Positions 26,347 to 34,406 of a stretch of 64,000 nucleotides of DNA are shown here, piece by piece. How positions within the stretch are numbered: position 1 is the stretch's first letter; each line of letters begins with the position of its first letter. The notes under the pieces were generated by a model. That model saw nothing but the letters and a program-made list of their open reading frames with translations, did not search any database and was not told the origin of the DNA. The translations under genes and the position numbers were made by a program. The stretch covers positions 225,446 through 289,445 of the forward strand of contig NZ_JADWYJ010000001.1 in NCBI RefSeq assembly GCF_021354595.1. The letters are read 5' to 3'. The DNA comes from Maribellus sp. CM-23 (GTDB lineage Bacteria > Bacteroidota > Bacteroidia > Bacteroidales > Prolixibacteraceae).

Positions 26347-29058
26347 GTGTCAACTAAGAGTTTAGCCCATAAAACCCGACTTCTTTTCCTGATCTTGCTG
26401 CTTGTGACATCCGGAATATCCAGCGCCCAAAATGTGAACAAAATTACTATTTCAGGAAATTTCAGGAATGTCCCGTTAAGCAACTTTATTCAAACACTTC
26501 AGCAGGATTACGGATTAAAAGTTTATACCAAAGACGTATGGATTGATCAGTACTCCCTTAACACTACATTCAACAAAAACCCTTTGATACGCGCACTTAA
26601 CAGCGTTTTTAACGAACATGATCTTACCTATGAGATATTTCAGGATAATATTATACTGATATTTCCACGCCGAATGGATACCCGTCGCAGTATCGATGAA
26701 ACCGGACAAATACTGGTTATCGGCGATCTGATAAATCTAGGCAGGTATAAAACAGCCACTATATCGGGAAAAGTGCTGGATGGAAAAACCGGCGATCCGC
26801 TTACCGGTGCAGTGGTGTTTGAGCGCAAGCTCGAAAAAGGAGCTTCTTCCGGTAAAGACGGAAGTTTTAAACTGGATTTGCCAACAGGAGAACATACCCT
26901 TCAGATTTCGTACATGGGTTTTCAGGGCTACGACAAAAAAATAAACCTGATAGAATCGGGGGAAGCTCAGTTTGAGCTTTTTGAGGAATCACATAACCTG
27001 GAGGAGGTAACTGTTGTGGCAGATGAATATACGGCATCCCGAACGCAAACAAGCCTGGTGCAAATGTCGTCGAAAGACATCAAAAATATGCCCTTGCTGA
27101 TGGGAGAAAGAGACGTAATCAAAACGATTACAATGATGCCCGGTATTCAAACGGTGGGAGAACTTTCGTCAGGCTTTAATGTCCGTGGAGGAAATTCGGA
27201 CCAAAACCTGGTGCTGGTAGAAGGCTCCCCGGTGTTTAACACCACGCATCTTTTTGGATTCCTGTCGATGATAAATCCCGATATGGTGGAAGACATGCGG
27301 GTTTACAAAGGCGGACTTCCGGCCAGGTACGGAGAACGCGTGGCATCAGTTATGGAAGTGGATTTCAAAGACGGGAACAAAGACCTGCTGCGTTTTTACG
27401 GAGGTCTGGGAATCATCAATTCACGGCTGGCTTTGGATGGACCGCTTTCAAAAAACAAAAAGCTGACAGTGGCGGCCGGCGGCCGTTTATCTTATACCGA
27501 CTGGGTTTTGAAACAGATTCCCGACAAAGACATTTCAAGAAGTACCACCAACTTTTATGATGTAAGTGGAAAACTCACCTACAAATTTGACCACAACAAC
27601 TCCATCCGGTTCATGGGGTACAAAAGCAACGACGAATTTAGTACCAGCAGTGAATCAATCAATGAATACGGAAATACCTTATTTAACCTCGAAGTAAGAA
27701 ACAAATGGGGAGAGCGCCTTTTTGGTGAAGCGGATCTCTCGCACAGCAACTACTATTTTCGTCTAACGGATTTGGCCTCCGGAAAAAATTTTGAGGCCTA
27801 TTACCTCGACAATAAGTTCCAGTACAATTCACTAAAATACAACTTGATATGGCACCCAACTCCCGACCATAACGTACATACGGGAATCAACCTGATCCAT
27901 TACAAAAACAATCCGGGCGAAATCAGCCCCTACTCCGATACCACGATCATTGTTCCCGACAAAGTAGACGCAGAAAAAGCCATTGAAGGAGCTCTCTACG
28001 CCAGCGACGAATTTACGGTTCTTCCGGGAGTAACCATTAACCTGGGCATTCGTTACAGTAGGTTTTCCTACCTGGGACCCACCACCGTTCTCCTGTACGA
28101 AGAAGATCAGGAGAAAACCCCCGAAACCGTTACCGGCACATTGGAATTTGGCAACAACGAAGCCGTAAAAACCTACCAGGGAATCGATCCGCGACTTTCA
28201 TTGAATTACGAAACGCCATCGGGGTATTCGCTCAAAATGAGCTATCAGCGTACGCGGCAATACATTAGTCAAATAAGTAACAGTGCGGTAATTTCGCCAG
28301 CCGAAATATGGAAAACCAGCGATTACTACCTGGAGCCACTGATAAACGATCAGCTTACCGCAGGCATCTCTAACAACAACTTTCTGAAGAACTACCTGTT
28401 CACGGCCGAAGTATATTACAAACAACTTCAAAACCTGATCGAATACAAAAACGGCGCACAAATTATCATGAACAAACACCTGGAAACCGACCTGATTCCT
28501 TCTGACGGTTTTTCCTATGGACTGGAATTGTCGTTAAACAAAAAGCTGGGAAGGCTTACCGGGTGGATGAATTATACTTACTCAAGAACCAAACGAAAAA
28601 CAACCGGAGCGTTTGAAGAGGAACAAATCAACAAAGGAAAATATTACCCGTCGATTTACGATAAGCCGCATGATCTATCGATGGTAGCCACCTATAATAT
28701 CAGTCGCAGGTGGAGGCTATCCGGCAATTTCGTATTTGTATCAGGCAGGCCGGTAACATTGCCCGAAATCTCGTATCAATACGAAGGCCAAACATTGGTT
28801 TACTATTCTGACAGGAATAAATACCGAATGCCGCCTTATCACCGCTTTGACCTCTCCATTACATTTGATGAGAACCTGAGAAGAAAACGAATGTGGAAAG
28901 GGAGCTGGACACTTTCAGTTTACAATGCTTACGGAAGAAAGAATCCGTACTCGGTTTATTACAGAAAAAGTGCCGGCATATACTCAAATACAGCCTTGTA
29001 TAAATTATCGGTAATTGGTGTTCCTGTTCCGTCGTTAACCTACAATTTTACGTTCTGA
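26347..29058 (+). CDS. TonB-dependent outer-membrane receptor with STN-like and carboxypeptidase-regulatory-like domains
   Basis: 903 residues from a GTG start, with a Sec signal (LLFLILLLVTSGISSAQ). Residues about 30-115 look like a secretin/TonB short N-terminal (STN) domain. A CarboxypepD_reg-like beta domain follows (ATISGKVLDGKTGDPLTGA), then the plug (ITMMPGIQTVG, FNVRGGNSDQNLVLVEG) and a 22-strand-type barrel ending in LTYNFTF. It is not a SusC: there is no SusD partner and the plug differs. An STN domain often means signalling to an anti-sigma factor, but none is adjacent. It heads a four-gene operon with a DUF4249 lipoprotein, a combination found repeatedly in Bacteroidota. Confidence 0.9.
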   Translation: MSTKSLAHKTRLLFLILLLVTSGISSAQNVNKITISGNFRNVPLSNFIQTLQQDYGLKVYTKDVWIDQYSLNTTFNKNPLIRALNSVFNEHDLTYEIFQDNIILIFPRRMDTRRSIDETGQILVIGDLINLGRYKTATISGKVLDGKTGDPLTGAVVFERKLEKGASSGKDGSFKLDLPTGEHTLQISYMGFQGYDKKINLIESGEAQFELFEESHNLEEVTVVADEYTASRTQTSLVQMSSKDIKNMPLLMGERDVIKTITMMPGIQTVGELSSGFNVRGGNSDQNLVLVEGSPVFNTTHLFGFLSMINPDMVEDMRVYKGGLPARYGERVASVMEVDFKDGNKDLLRFYGGLGIINSRLALDGPLSKNKKLTVAAGGRLSYTDWVLKQIPDKDISRSTTNFYDVSGKLTYKFDHNNSIRFMGYKSNDEFSTSSESINEYGNTLFNLEVRNKWGERLFGEADLSHSNYYFRLTDLASGKNFEAYYLDNKFQYNSLKYNLIWHPTPDHNVHTGINLIHYKNNPGEISPYSDTTIIVPDKVDAEKAIEGALYASDEFTVLPGVTINLGIRYSRFSYLGPTTVLLYEEDQEKTPETVTGTLEFGNNEAVKTYQGIDPRLSLNYETPSGYSLKMSYQRTRQYISQISNSAVISPAEIWKTSDYYLEPLINDQLTAGISNNNFLKNYLFTAEVYYKQLQNLIEYKNGAQIIMNKHLETDLIPSDGFSYGLELSLNKKLGRLTGWMNYTYSRTKRKTTGAFEEEQINKGKYYPSIYDKPHDLSMVATYNISRRWRLSGNFVFVSGRPVTLPEISYQYEGQTLVYYSDRNKYRMPPYHRFDLSITFDENLRRKRMWKGSWTLSVYNAYGRKNPYSVYYRKSAGIYSNTALYKLSVIGVPVPSLTYNFTF

Positions 29059-29059
29059 C

Positions 29060-30148
29060 ATGAAAAGATTGATTATCATATTACTGATGCTGTTCACAAT
29101 CCTGGCATGTGAAGAGATTTATCATCCTGACCTGGAAGAGGTGGATAACAAACTCGTGGTAGAAGCTACATTAAATGCACAACTTCAGCAAAACACCATC
29201 AAACTGTACCGCTCACACGGGTTTAACAGCGAGAACAAAACATATCCTCCGGTAAGTGGTGCAAAAGTCTACTTATCAGACAACCTGCACAATAGAACTC
29301 CTTTTATTGAAATGAGCAATGGCACTTATCTGCTTGATTATAAGTTAGACGAAAGTCAAAGTTATCAACTTCAAATTGAACTCGATGGGGAAACATATGA
29401 ATCAAGGATGCAAGCCGTTCCGGAAATGCCAAAACTCGATTCAGTTTATGCGGATTATGCAACCGATATAACCATTTCAGGAGCAGCCAACAACAAAGAA
29501 GATATTATAACAGAACATGGAGTACGTGTTTATACTGACATAAACAACGAAGGACAAATAAGCCACTATCGCTTTGATGCCCAAAAGGTAATCCTGTATG
29601 TTAATCACTATGATACAGTGATTAAAAGTGAAGGAGGAAGAGACATGGTCGAAACAAGACCTATATATTCATGGAAATCAAGGTATCCAACCGGGATTTT
29701 CAATATTGCCGGCCCGCCGGCATACAGTACTCAAAAAGAAATCACCAAACATCCGCTTGAATTTTTCAACTTGAATTACAAACGAATTATATCCGATACC
29801 GTTATTTTTACGGGTTGGATATACATTGTGCATCAATATGGATTAAACGAGGATTCTTATAATTATTACAAAGACCTGAACAACCAGTTGGATGCACAAG
29901 GCAAGATCTTTGACCCGGTTTATATCCAGGCAAACGGGAACATAAAATGCCTGACAAATCCGGACGAAGTTGTGCTGGGAAATTTTGAGATTTCTTCGTA
30001 TGCAGAAGCCAGGTATTACCTGATGTATTCTCTGATTATAGATAACTTGTCCATAAAACGTATTCCTAAAGACTATTACATTCCGAATCGCGGAGCATTA
30101 AAAGACAAAAAACCGGAGTTTTGGGATTCAATATATATGAGCGAATGA
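29060..30148 (+). CDS. DUF4249-type lipoprotein
   Basis: 362 residues with a lipoprotein signal (TILACEE, Cys about 17). It begins with the DLEEVDNKLVVEATLN segment usual for this family, followed by a beta-rich body with an LYRSHGFNSENKTYPPVSGAKVYLSD element and a C-terminal region with tyrosine-rich helices. DUF4249 genes accompany TonB receptors of the type found just upstream, and the protein is presumed to sit on the cell surface as an accessory to the receptor; the ligand is unknown. It starts one base after the receptor stop and overlaps the next gene by four bases. Confidence 0.8.
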   Translation: MKRLIIILLMLFTILACEEIYHPDLEEVDNKLVVEATLNAQLQQNTIKLYRSHGFNSENKTYPPVSGAKVYLSDNLHNRTPFIEMSNGTYLLDYKLDESQSYQLQIELDGETYESRMQAVPEMPKLDSVYADYATDITISGAANNKEDIITEHGVRVYTDINNEGQISHYRFDAQKVILYVNHYDTVIKSEGGRDMVETRPIYSWKSRYPTGIFNIAGPPAYSTQKEITKHPLEFFNLNYKRIISDTVIFTGWIYIVHQYGLNEDSYNYYKDLNNQLDAQGKIFDPVYIQANGNIKCLTNPDEVVLGNFEISSYAEARYYLMYSLIIDNLSIKRIPKDYYIPNRGALKDKKPEFWDSIYMSE

Positions 30149-31788
30149 AACAGCTAATTTGTATCATAACGATTGTTGCCGGCCTCCTTTCTTTTCGTGC
30201 AGGAGCACAGGAACAAATTCATTTGTTTCCCGACCGTACGTTTTGTGTTTCAGGAGATACGGTATGGTTTAACGCGGTTATTTCCGGTAACGGAACAGAC
30301 AACACAAACAACATCGTTCATGTTCAATTGGATGATTTGGGTAACAACCATATTACCAAGGTCTCCGTCGCAAGTGACAAAAACAGTGCTTCCGGCTACC
30401 TTCTTGTTCCCGATTCCCTTTCAACCGGAGTTTATGCATTAAAAGCTTTTAGTAATATCCAGAAAAAAAATCCTTCCTCTGTTTTCTTCACACATCTGCT
30501 GGTGGTATACAACCGTTTCGACGAAAACATTTCGGAATTTTACATTCCTGAGATCAATCTTCCCGAAAAGAAATCTGATGCCGGTATTTCAATTACTGCA
30601 ACACCGCACAGCGGAAAAAGCAAAACAGTTGAAGTTGATGTAACTATGGAAAAAGCCTTGTGCTCAGAAGCTCTTGAAATGATTGTCACGGCACGTTTAT
30701 TTGATCCGTTTGCAGACCAGTTTAGCGCGGAGATTAAATCCGGGTTTACACCTTCAATGCAAGATGTATTTATGCCGGTACGCGAAAATAATGGCGTTCT
30801 TATTAGTGGCCGGATTGTGCAAAACCAAACGGAAATTCCGGTAAAAAACACCCCTGTTTTTCTCAGTATATCCGACACCCTACCTTATTTTGATTATTGC
30901 GTTTCGGATGATCTGGGAAGATTCTATTTCTATGTAAGAAATGCTGTTGGGAAAGGAGATATCGTTATTCAGGAGGTGTCAAAACAAGCCAGGGAAAACA
31001 AAATCGAACTTTTGGGCAATTACATTGAAACAGAGAAAATTCCGACAACTCATCAGATATTAACCCTTGCTCAAAACACCTTTGCATCCGACCTTGTTAA
31101 AGCAGCTTATTTTAGTCGGATTTATAAGGGGTACAGATCACTGCCTGCAGATTCCTTTTTGATCAAAAAAGAGTTTCAATACCCATTTTACGGCCCCCCC
31201 ACTTCTACCTTCGATCCCGGATTATTTATCGATTTGCCCAATTTCCAGGAAATATCGCGCGAAATCCTTCATGGTGTTCAATACCGGGAAAAAAAAGGAG
31301 AAGTAAGCATTCGCTTGCTCAACAAGGGAAACAGGTCAATTTTCAACAATGAGCCGTTAAAATTGCTGGATGGGATACCGATCTTTGATCCAAAACTACT
31401 GTCAAAACTGAATACTCAAACCATTGAAAAAGTTGATGCTGTGTACTTCAAAAGGTTTTTTGGTGATATCAGTTTCGATGGTGTCCTGGCAGTTTACAGT
31501 AAAAACCCAACACTCGGGTGGGTTGAATCCGTTCCTGAGTTAAATATATTTAAATACACGTTTATTCAACCTGTTTTAACTCCGACACTTCATAATCAAC
31601 CTTCTGAAAGTAATAGTATCCCCGATTTCCGAACCGTTTTTTACAGGGAACGCCGAACCGACCTTGCCGATCCGATAAACTTTCGTTTTGAGCGGTCGGA
31701 TATCAAAGGCGATGTTTTGATTGAAGTAATTGCCGTTTGTAAAGACAAGCGTATTGTCAAAACCTGGAAAGTAATCCACCTAGATTGA
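30145..31788 (+). CDS. Macroglobulin-like exported protein with a plug-like C-terminal domain
   Basis: 547 residues from the ATG at 30145, which overlaps the previous stop as ATGA; an earlier in-frame start at 30121 adds eight residues with no signal character. A Sec signal (IITIVAGLLSFRAGAQ) is followed by HLFPDRTFCVSGDTVWFNAV, the opening of the MG2 macroglobulin domain common in Bacteroidota. Further beta domains follow. At about 430-500 there is an LKLLDGIPIFD ... VDAVYFKRFFGD ... GVLAVYSKNP stretch that resembles a TonB-receptor plug without any barrel after it. It probably forms part of an outer-membrane complex with the receptor and the DUF4249 protein. Confidence 0.7.
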   Translation: MKQLICIITIVAGLLSFRAGAQEQIHLFPDRTFCVSGDTVWFNAVISGNGTDNTNNIVHVQLDDLGNNHITKVSVASDKNSASGYLLVPDSLSTGVYALKAFSNIQKKNPSSVFFTHLLVVYNRFDENISEFYIPEINLPEKKSDAGISITATPHSGKSKTVEVDVTMEKALCSEALEMIVTARLFDPFADQFSAEIKSGFTPSMQDVFMPVRENNGVLISGRIVQNQTEIPVKNTPVFLSISDTLPYFDYCVSDDLGRFYFYVRNAVGKGDIVIQEVSKQARENKIELLGNYIETEKIPTTHQILTLAQNTFASDLVKAAYFSRIYKGYRSLPADSFLIKKEFQYPFYGPPTSTFDPGLFIDLPNFQEISREILHGVQYREKKGEVSIRLLNKGNRSIFNNEPLKLLDGIPIFDPKLLSKLNTQTIEKVDAVYFKRFFGDISFDGVLAVYSKNPTLGWVESVPELNIFKYTFIQPVLTPTLHNQPSESNSIPDFRTVFYRERRTDLADPINFRFERSDIKGDVLIEVIAVCKDKRIVKTWKVIHLD

Positions 31789-31793
31789 AAACC

Positions 31794-32513
31794 ATGCGAA
31801 TACAATTAAGAATCATTATAACGTGTTTACTGATTTTTGCGGGTGTTCAAATTCATGCGCAAATTACTATTCAGGGCTTTACGCTGACAACGGAAGCCAA
31901 TTCAACAAAGTATAAGCTCCCCGGAAAACAGTTTTATCCGCTCTATGTGCCCTCGGGATCAGAGTTTATGGACAACAAATGGCAATTCGGCTACGTAATA
32001 CTCGAGAACAAGGATCGATACGACAGTTTACGCTTAAAGTTTAACACCTACAAAAACGAAATAATTTGGCTTCACAATCGATCTATGTCCATGATTGAAC
32101 TCGACAAAAACGTCATAAAGGAATTTGGCTTTTATTCAGAAACCGGCAACCTGCTGTCGTTTCAAAAGCTGCATCCGGGAGACGATCCGGAAGATACCCA
32201 TTACTTCAAAATGCTTTATGACGGAAAATTAAAAATTGCCATTTTGCACTATACCATCGAAAAAAAGGTTTCCGCCTACAGAGATAAACTTGGCTTTATG
32301 CGCAATACAAGCTTTGAAATGCGCACCGACAACTACCTCATCTTTCCGGGGAACGATTTTGAAAGATTCAAATTTAAACGCACCTCTTTTCTGAATCTCT
32401 TTGGAGTAAAGAAAAAAGAAGTGAGAAGAGTGCTTCGGCAGAACCAAGTCCGGCTGTCTCAGGAAAAGGACTTCATACGCGCGATTAGCGTAATCGAAAA
32501 GGAACTTTACTGA
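31794..32513 (+). CDS. Exported protein of unknown function, last gene of the receptor operon
   Basis: 239 residues from the ATG at 31794. A TTG at 31785 overlapping the previous stop would add three residues and is also possible. A Sec signal (IIITCLLIFAGVQIHAQ) is followed by a beta-rich region (KLPGKQFYPLYVPSGSEF, KWQFGYVILENKDRYDSL) and a basic C-terminal region (KKKEVRRVLRQNQVRLSQ). I do not recognise the family. Its placement four to six bases after the macroglobulin-like gene makes it a fourth member of the operon, probably a periplasmic or surface accessory. Confidence 0.65.
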   Translation: MRIQLRIIITCLLIFAGVQIHAQITIQGFTLTTEANSTKYKLPGKQFYPLYVPSGSEFMDNKWQFGYVILENKDRYDSLRLKFNTYKNEIIWLHNRSMSMIELDKNVIKEFGFYSETGNLLSFQKLHPGDDPEDTHYFKMLYDGKLKIAILHYTIEKKVSAYRDKLGFMRNTSFEMRTDNYLIFPGNDFERFKFKRTSFLNLFGVKKKEVRRVLRQNQVRLSQEKDFIRAISVIEKELY

Positions 32514-32698
32514 TTCTCCATCAACCTCAAGTCTGCCAACACGCTCATACACCGCCGCTCTTCAAAAGTCAATTTTGATAATTCGTTGGCTTTTCCGGCC
32601 GTGAAGGAAAATTTGTCCCAACCAATTCAAGAAAGTAAACGTATGAAAAAGGTAATTGACAATACTTTCAATGCTTCATTTTCAAAAAAAACTACGAT

Positions 32699-33031
32699 AT
32701 GGAATGTTACATCGAACTTTGGAAAGAAAAGGAAATATGGAAAAAGCTTCCTAAAAATGAGAAGGAAAGTTACCTGAACCAAATTGGCCCGCACATGGCA
32801 GAACTATTGGGCAAAGACGTCGAGATCGTTGGTTGGGGAACCAATAAACCGTCTACTGTCAGCAGAGCCGACTTTGATTTTTTTGCCGTTTGGAAATTTC
32901 CTGACTGCGAAACAATGGAAGAGTTTGAAACAGCCATTGCTACTGCTGGCTGGTACAATTACTTTTCGCAAATTAATGTTTCGGGAGAGTTGGTGAGTCC
33001 GGAAGATGTGATTCGAAAAATGATCTACTAA
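32699..33031 (+). CDS. Small DUF6616-like protein
   Basis: 110 residues with no signal peptide. It starts MECYIELWKEKEIWKKLP and contains YLNQIGPHMAELLGKDVEI, a RADFDFFAVWKFPD strand and GWYNYFSQINVSGE, the look of a small ferredoxin-like alpha/beta fold that I associate with DUF6616. No function is known to me. It lies alone between the receptor operon and the convergent GH26 gene. 32514-32698 holds no accepted gene. Confidence 0.6.
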   Translation: MECYIELWKEKEIWKKLPKNEKESYLNQIGPHMAELLGKDVEIVGWGTNKPSTVSRADFDFFAVWKFPDCETMEEFETAIATAGWYNYFSQINVSGELVSPEDVIRKMIY

Positions 33032-33086
33032 ACCGGGCAATCACCTAAAAGCTTCCTCTGAAAAATATCTCCCCGCCCTGTTTTTT

Positions 33087-34199
33087 CTATTCGTACAACT
33101 TCAACTTTGAAACCTCTTTCTGAAAAAGGGTTTTGCGGTCGTTGTAAAACCGGACAAAGTCCTCACTGTCCGGACTGTTTTTATACGGAGCAAACGCTCC
33201 ATGGCTGGCTGGTTGCCACGGATTGCGCCAAACCAAAACATACGACAAATCATAAGGACGCAAACTTGGCAACACTGTTTTTGTCCACCATTCAGTATTT
33301 TGGGCAATCGGGCCACCGGTTTCACTTACGGCAGCTATCTTGCTACGTTTCTTTGCTTCGGCTGTCACCACCGACGCACAATATTTCAATGCTTCGGAAT
33401 AGCCGGCTCCCCGGTCGTATAAATCAAAAGCCAGGATATCCACGACATCATCTCCGGGATAACGTTCAAAATACTCGGCTTCGGTTTCAAACCGATCGGT
33501 TGAATAAGTATACAAAACATGGTGAATGCTCTTTTCCTTCTGCAGATAATCTACAATAAAACGCCACAAAGCCTTGTATTCGTCTACGGTGCACAAATCC
33601 TTTCCCCACCAAAACCAGCTGCCCGTATGCTCGTGAAACGGCCGGAATAAAACAGGGATGAAGCTTCCGTCTTCTGCTTTTAGTTGATTCAGAAAATCGG
33701 CCAAACGATCGAGATAAGTAAGAAACAAGGCGTGTTTTTCACCTCCCGGCAAAATCGAGCGAACAACTTCTTTTGAGGAAGTATCCCACGAAGTTTCTCC
33801 TGTTAGCGGGTTTCGCAGGTGCCAGCTGATGGTATTCACTCCTCCCCTCTCATAAACTGTTTTAATCCAGCCTTGTATTTTGTCGAAATGCACGGAGTCT
33901 AAACTATAGGCATCCCCCAACTCCAGGTGTCCCAGTTCCCAGCCATAAACCGCGGGATAATCTCCGCACGCATCTTTTACATCCGAGCGGCCTTCTTCGT
34001 AAACCCAGCCAATTCCGTACGCCAGATCATCCTGATGACCAAACATCATCCCCTCATGCTGTAATTTTAGAAGGTTTTTATACAAGCTGAGCGTTTCAGG
34101 TGTAGCCTTCGCATCCGTTGGCGTCTCACCCTGTGCTCTCACGGTTTGTATTCCACATATTGCAATCAAAAGCATCAGCCACCAGCCTTTTTTATTCAT
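33087..34199 (-). CDS. GH26 endo-beta-mannanase-like glycosidase
   Basis: 370 residues with a Sec signal peptide (LLIAICGIQTVRAQG). The GH26 TIM barrel shows GMMFGHQDDLAYG near the start, the WHLRNP strand, FRPFHEHTGSWFWWG with Glu190 as acid/base, and AAVSETGG with Glu293 as nucleophile; the WRNPW motif follows. GH26 enzymes mostly hydrolyse beta-1,4-mannan. The gene is followed by no partner on its strand; the GH31 gene is divergent 207 bases away. It is exported without a lipid anchor, so probably periplasmic. Confidence 0.9.
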   Translation of the reverse strand: MNKKGWWLMLLIAICGIQTVRAQGETPTDAKATPETLSLYKNLLKLQHEGMMFGHQDDLAYGIGWVYEEGRSDVKDACGDYPAVYGWELGHLELGDAYSLDSVHFDKIQGWIKTVYERGGVNTISWHLRNPLTGETSWDTSSKEVVRSILPGGEKHALFLTYLDRLADFLNQLKAEDGSFIPVLFRPFHEHTGSWFWWGKDLCTVDEYKALWRFIVDYLQKEKSIHHVLYTYSTDRFETEAEYFERYPGDDVVDILAFDLYDRGAGYSEALKYCASVVTAEAKKRSKIAAVSETGGPIAQNTEWWTKTVLPSLRPYDLSYVLVWRNPWQPASHGAFAPYKNSPDSEDFVRFYNDRKTLFQKEVSKLKLYE

Positions 34200-34406
34200 A
34201 TCTATTCAGTTTTATTGGGTGATGTCATCACCAGCCTTTTTCAAATTTGGTCAATTTAAAACAAAATAAAAAGAAAGCTTATTGTATTTTCAACAAAAAA
34301 CATTCTAAAACACAAGAAGCTCTTGGCTTTTTTGTATTTTAGATCGACTATAACTAACGAATAATCAACAAAAAACACAGATTTGGCTATCTAAAACTGC
34401 GACCAT

